From Osmia lignaria lignaria (taxonomy: Eukaryota > Arthropoda > Insecta > Hymenoptera > Megachilidae), in the NCBI RefSeq assembly GCF_051020975.1, contig NC_135039.1:11816692-11880691 (forward strand): DNA of 64,000 nucleotides, in the 5' to 3' direction. Below are positions 60,736-64,000 of this stretch, piece after piece (positions within the stretch are counted from its first letter, which is position 1; every line of letters starts with the position of its first letter). The notes beneath the pieces are model-generated. The model saw only the letters and a list, made by a program, of their open reading frames with translations, made no database searches and was not told the origin of the DNA. Both the position numbers and the translations under genes were made by a program.

Positions 60736-61836
60736 AACCTCGATAACCTAACCTAAAATTTAATTATAAATTAGCGATTTTTTGATACTTAAAAGATTTT
60801 CCAAGCATGCTGCAACAAAAATGAATTTCCCTACTGTAAACTCACGCGTCAACGATATTTTCCACATGGATGCATACATAGAACATAAACGTCTTGGGAC
60901 GTAGCACGGTACATAGAGCATAGGTAAACAGAAATGCAAGCAGATAAATGCATACTCGCTGTATTCGATGGTTATCGTTTGAAACAGTTGGAAAACTTTC
61001 AGCGAGTTCTTTTCGAGGGAAGGAGGACGGCCATTTTGCTGGGTAATACAATGCACTCGGAATAACGCCGTGAAATGGCGGGACCAGCGAGAATGGGAAC
61101 TTCAAAGGTGGAAAAGTGGAAGACACCGGGACAGGAGACACGATAAACCCGAAGGAAAGTGTTGCTGACGTGTGTAAACGTTTCACGGTTTAAGTTTCCT
61201 CTCGAATCGCTGCACGGTCCGTTCTTTTTACAATGGCGGACGAGGTAATTTGTAAAGTAAGGTTAGTTTTAGAATCGATGTTATCTAACCTAATATAGAA
61301 AATTGTATATTATTTATCAATAATAAGGGACATTATAGGTATGTCAGGGAATATAATTTGATGAAGTAAAAATCAATATTTAACCAGCATGTATTGAATT
61401 ACACCAGGTATTTTCCGATAGTAATTATGGAAAATATAAATTTACACTGTGTTCATTTAATCACGTTCCATTTATCGATTGCCCTCCCCCATCCCATCCC
61501 TCCCCCCTCCTTCACCCCCGACGCTTTGCCAGTCTCTGGAGAGAGAGAAAATTTCATATAAAGCTTCCAACTTATTTGCACACAGAATGTACTAGCAGTA
61601 TTTGCACAAATTTTACGCGGATTTATTCTTGTACATATTTTTTGAGGGGCGGACAGTTTTTCTCGCTTATTTGAAACCGAAATCGTACTACGTGTCACCA
61701 AGGTGGCCTGATTTTTCAAATCGGCTTTTCCCAACCACGTGTCAACCCTTCGCACCTACATTTTCCGCTCTGAGGTATTAGGATACTTAGTATGTCCCGG
61801 GGTAATCCTGAAAAATTTACTTTTTTTTCATCTCTA
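60736..61836. other. Intergenic or 5' intron DNA, no gene seen
   Basis: Short overlapping open frames on the minus strand (60760-61186) lack domain character and splice partners. C-rich and GA-rich short tracts occur at about 61480-61555. Confidence 0.4.
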
Positions 61837-62510
61837 CAGGGTGATTCAAAAAGAATGACCATTTTAGAATTTCATAAATTTCAAGGGAAAGGAGATGGCC
61901 ATTTCCATACCTTAGTCGAGCCCCATTGCCCCGGCAAATTTTTACCCTATAGAATAGGCCGCCAAGATGATCTGTACCAAGTTTTATCCAAATCGATTAA
62001 TGGGAATATGGTCAAAATGGCGCCCAAAATTGACCATTTTAACACGGGGCTTTATGGGGAGTGCTTTCGGCATCCTAGTTTCCGGATATGTTAAACTGGA
62101 CGATAATACCTTTCAAATGAGCCCATGAGCATCAAAATCGTCAAATGGGAACTTGGTCAAAACCCGCTGTGAAAAAATGAAAAAAATCTTCAAAGTCGAT
62201 TTCTGACCAAACTACTCAGCGGATTTTAACCAAGTTCCCGTTTGACGATTTTGATGCTCACGGGCTCATTTGAAAGGTATTATCGTCTAGTTTAACATAT
62301 CCGGAAACTAGGATGCCGAAAGCACTCCCCATAAAGCCCCGTGTTAAAATGGTCAACTTTGGGCGCCATTTTGACCATGTTCCCATTAATCGATTTGGAT
62401 AAAACTTGATACAGATCATCTTGGCGGCCTATTTTATGGATTCCATAGGGTAAAAATCTGCCAGGACAATGGGGGTCGACTAAGGTATGGAGATGGCCAT
62501 CTCCTTTTTA
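61837..62510. mobile_element. Near-palindromic element of about 0.67 kb
   Basis: It begins CAGGGTGATTCAAAAAGAATG after TA. The arm from about 61885 (GGAGATGGCCATTTCCATAC) to about 62165 is repeated inverted from about 62216 to 62503, giving roughly 280-bp arms with over 90% apparent identity and a centre of about 50 bp. The right end lacks the CAGGGTG terminus, so the copy is probably truncated there. No coding potential; the frame 61792-62094 only reads the arm. It is a foldback or MITE-type DNA transposon. Confidence 0.88.
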
Positions 62511-63589
62511 TTATAATTACTTCTACATTGACTTCCTCCGAGTGAAATTCAGCCTCGCCCCGTTCTACCGGTTGCATAAAATATCAATCTGCGATACGTC
62601 AGAGGAAAAGGGGGGAAATAAGAAAGCTAAAGCAACGCGAACTCGGGAAAAACAATATTACGAATTGCAGATGGGAGGAACGCAATATCCCCTGTTCGTG
62701 TATAAGCGACATGAAAGGATGTGCTACACGCATGCTTTTTAGTGGCTGCATGACGGGGACGACAGGAAAGATGACGGGAAACGATTCTTTTGTTCAGAAA
62801 ATGTTATCAAAGTCGGAGCGTGTGCATCAGAAACGTTTGAAGTTGAAGAAACTTTTATACCGTTGTTCCGAAGTTGCTTTTTTTTTCCAGTGTACTTGAT
62901 GGTAATGGAGGTCACACCTTGGCAGTGTTCAAAGGCGATCAGATAAAGTAGCATACTTTGCACTGGGTTGCATTTTTTAACAAGGCAAATGACATTTCCA
63001 AACCAACAGTAATGTTTTTTAAACTAATAAATAAAAAAATATTCGTTTCGACAAATTATTTAAAATTTTTCATCTACTTTTTTTTATTGAAATAAAATTT
63101 GCTGGCTCTAGGAATAGGAAATAGGTCGTTCGAATTTATTTTTGCCATTTCGATCAATATTTTAAGCGCTGTTAAGAAGTTATCTTGAAAAAAAAGAGCT
63201 GCAAAGCAGAACAACTTTTCGATAAACGGTCTACTGCCGTGTAAATTGAAATAAAATTTATTTCTCCCAGTTCTGGCTATCCTATCGAGCCACTACTGCT
63301 GGTATAAAAGTCATAAAAAGTACTTGAACGTTCTTAATTAATTGAACACTTTAAAACCACTACGAATCAAGTGCGGTTAACTTAAATTTCATAAATTGCC
63401 TTTTTAATAGAAACTGGAATTACCCAGCCATGAAGTGAAACGAACTTTTTTTCTAACAATAAGTGAATATAACAATTGAATACAATTAACAAAATACAGC
63501 TTATTTTAATTAAATATATTTTAAAAAAATGTAGAATTATAAAAGAAAAAATCGAATTATTTAAGAATAAATATTATGTCCGCCTTGGT

Positions 63590-63850
63590 TATGAAGCTTT
63601 GGTCCGCCATATTGTATTTTTGACATCATGGCCCACCATATTGGATTTTTGAAACTTTGGTCCGCCATATTGGATTTTTCACATCATAGCCCGCCATATT
63701 GGATTTCTGAAACTTTGACCCGCCATATTGGATTTTTCACATCATAGCCCGCCATATTGGATTTCTGGAACTTTAACCCGCCATATTGGATTTTTCACAT
63801 CATAGCCCGCCATATTGGATTTCTGAAACTTTGACTCGCCATATTAGCTC
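63590..63850. repeat. Tandem repeat of CGCCATATTGGATTT, 57-bp double unit
   Basis: CCGCCATATTGGATTT recurs about every 28-29 bases. The units alternate between two spacers, TTCACATCATAGC and CTGAAACTTTGAC, so the true period is about 57. About four to five double units are present, with decay at both edges. Confidence 0.9.
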
Positions 63851-64000
63851 ACCTAACCTCAATTGCACCACTATTTGAAAAATAATGAACCCAACGCACA
63901 TGAAAACAATAGAACCAGCAATTTCCCTAAAAAAATCTGAAACCACATGAAAAGTCTCGAAAGAAGTAACGAGGTCGCATGTTGATCAGTCTATGAAACA

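Overview
The window is eukaryotic nuclear DNA, almost certainly from an insect. The genes are split by short GT-AG introns (many 55-100 bp), intergenic DNA is AT-rich and crowded with small inverted-repeat transposons and minisatellites, and a short TTAGG run is present. A hymenopteran, possibly a bee, fits the style, but the species cannot be named from sequence alone. No bacterial, viral or CRISPR-like content was seen.

Four protein-coding genes could be assembled exon by exon with matching splice phases. (1) 4937-6575, minus: a TRAIP/no-poles RING-H2 E3 ubiquitin ligase, 7 exons, about 400 aa. (2) 8338-10680, plus: AHSA1/Aha1, the activator of the Hsp90 ATPase, 8 exons, 337 aa. It is divergent from TRAIP. 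(3) 11239-21929, plus: a CFAP47-like cilia/flagella protein with ASH/Ig-like repeats and a calponin-homology region, 29 exons, about 2,236 aa. (4) 23659-52813, minus: a large CDH23-type cadherin, best match Cad87A, 27 coding exons, 1,889 aa. It has a signal peptide, about 14 cadherin repeats, a membrane-adjacent domain, one transmembrane helix and a cytoplasmic tail. The CFAP47-like gene and the cadherin gene converge, with about 1.7 kb between their stop codons.

The left half (5-33 kb) is gene-dense. The right half (33-64 kb) holds only two small 5' exons of the cadherin gene, at 43.8 and 52.8 kb, inside and beyond introns of about 10.5 and 8.9 kb. The rest is non-coding: a 2.2-kb element with about 0.7-kb terminal inverted repeats, a 0.67-kb near-palindromic element, several foldback elements, and tandem repeats with units of about 57, 73, 104, 110 and 122 bp. 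One inverted-repeat element family is present three times, in two introns of the CFAP47-like gene and one intron of the cadherin gene. One copy carries a second, piggyBac-like element inserted at a TTAA that is still empty in another copy.

No operon-like functional cluster is implied. The genes serve genome stability (TRAIP), chaperone function (Aha1), cilia/sperm flagella (CFAP47-like) and cell adhesion (cadherin). I found no convincing novel biological system. The most interesting items are the nested element, the long-arm element, a probable GC-AG intron, and the remote signal-peptide exons of the cadherin.
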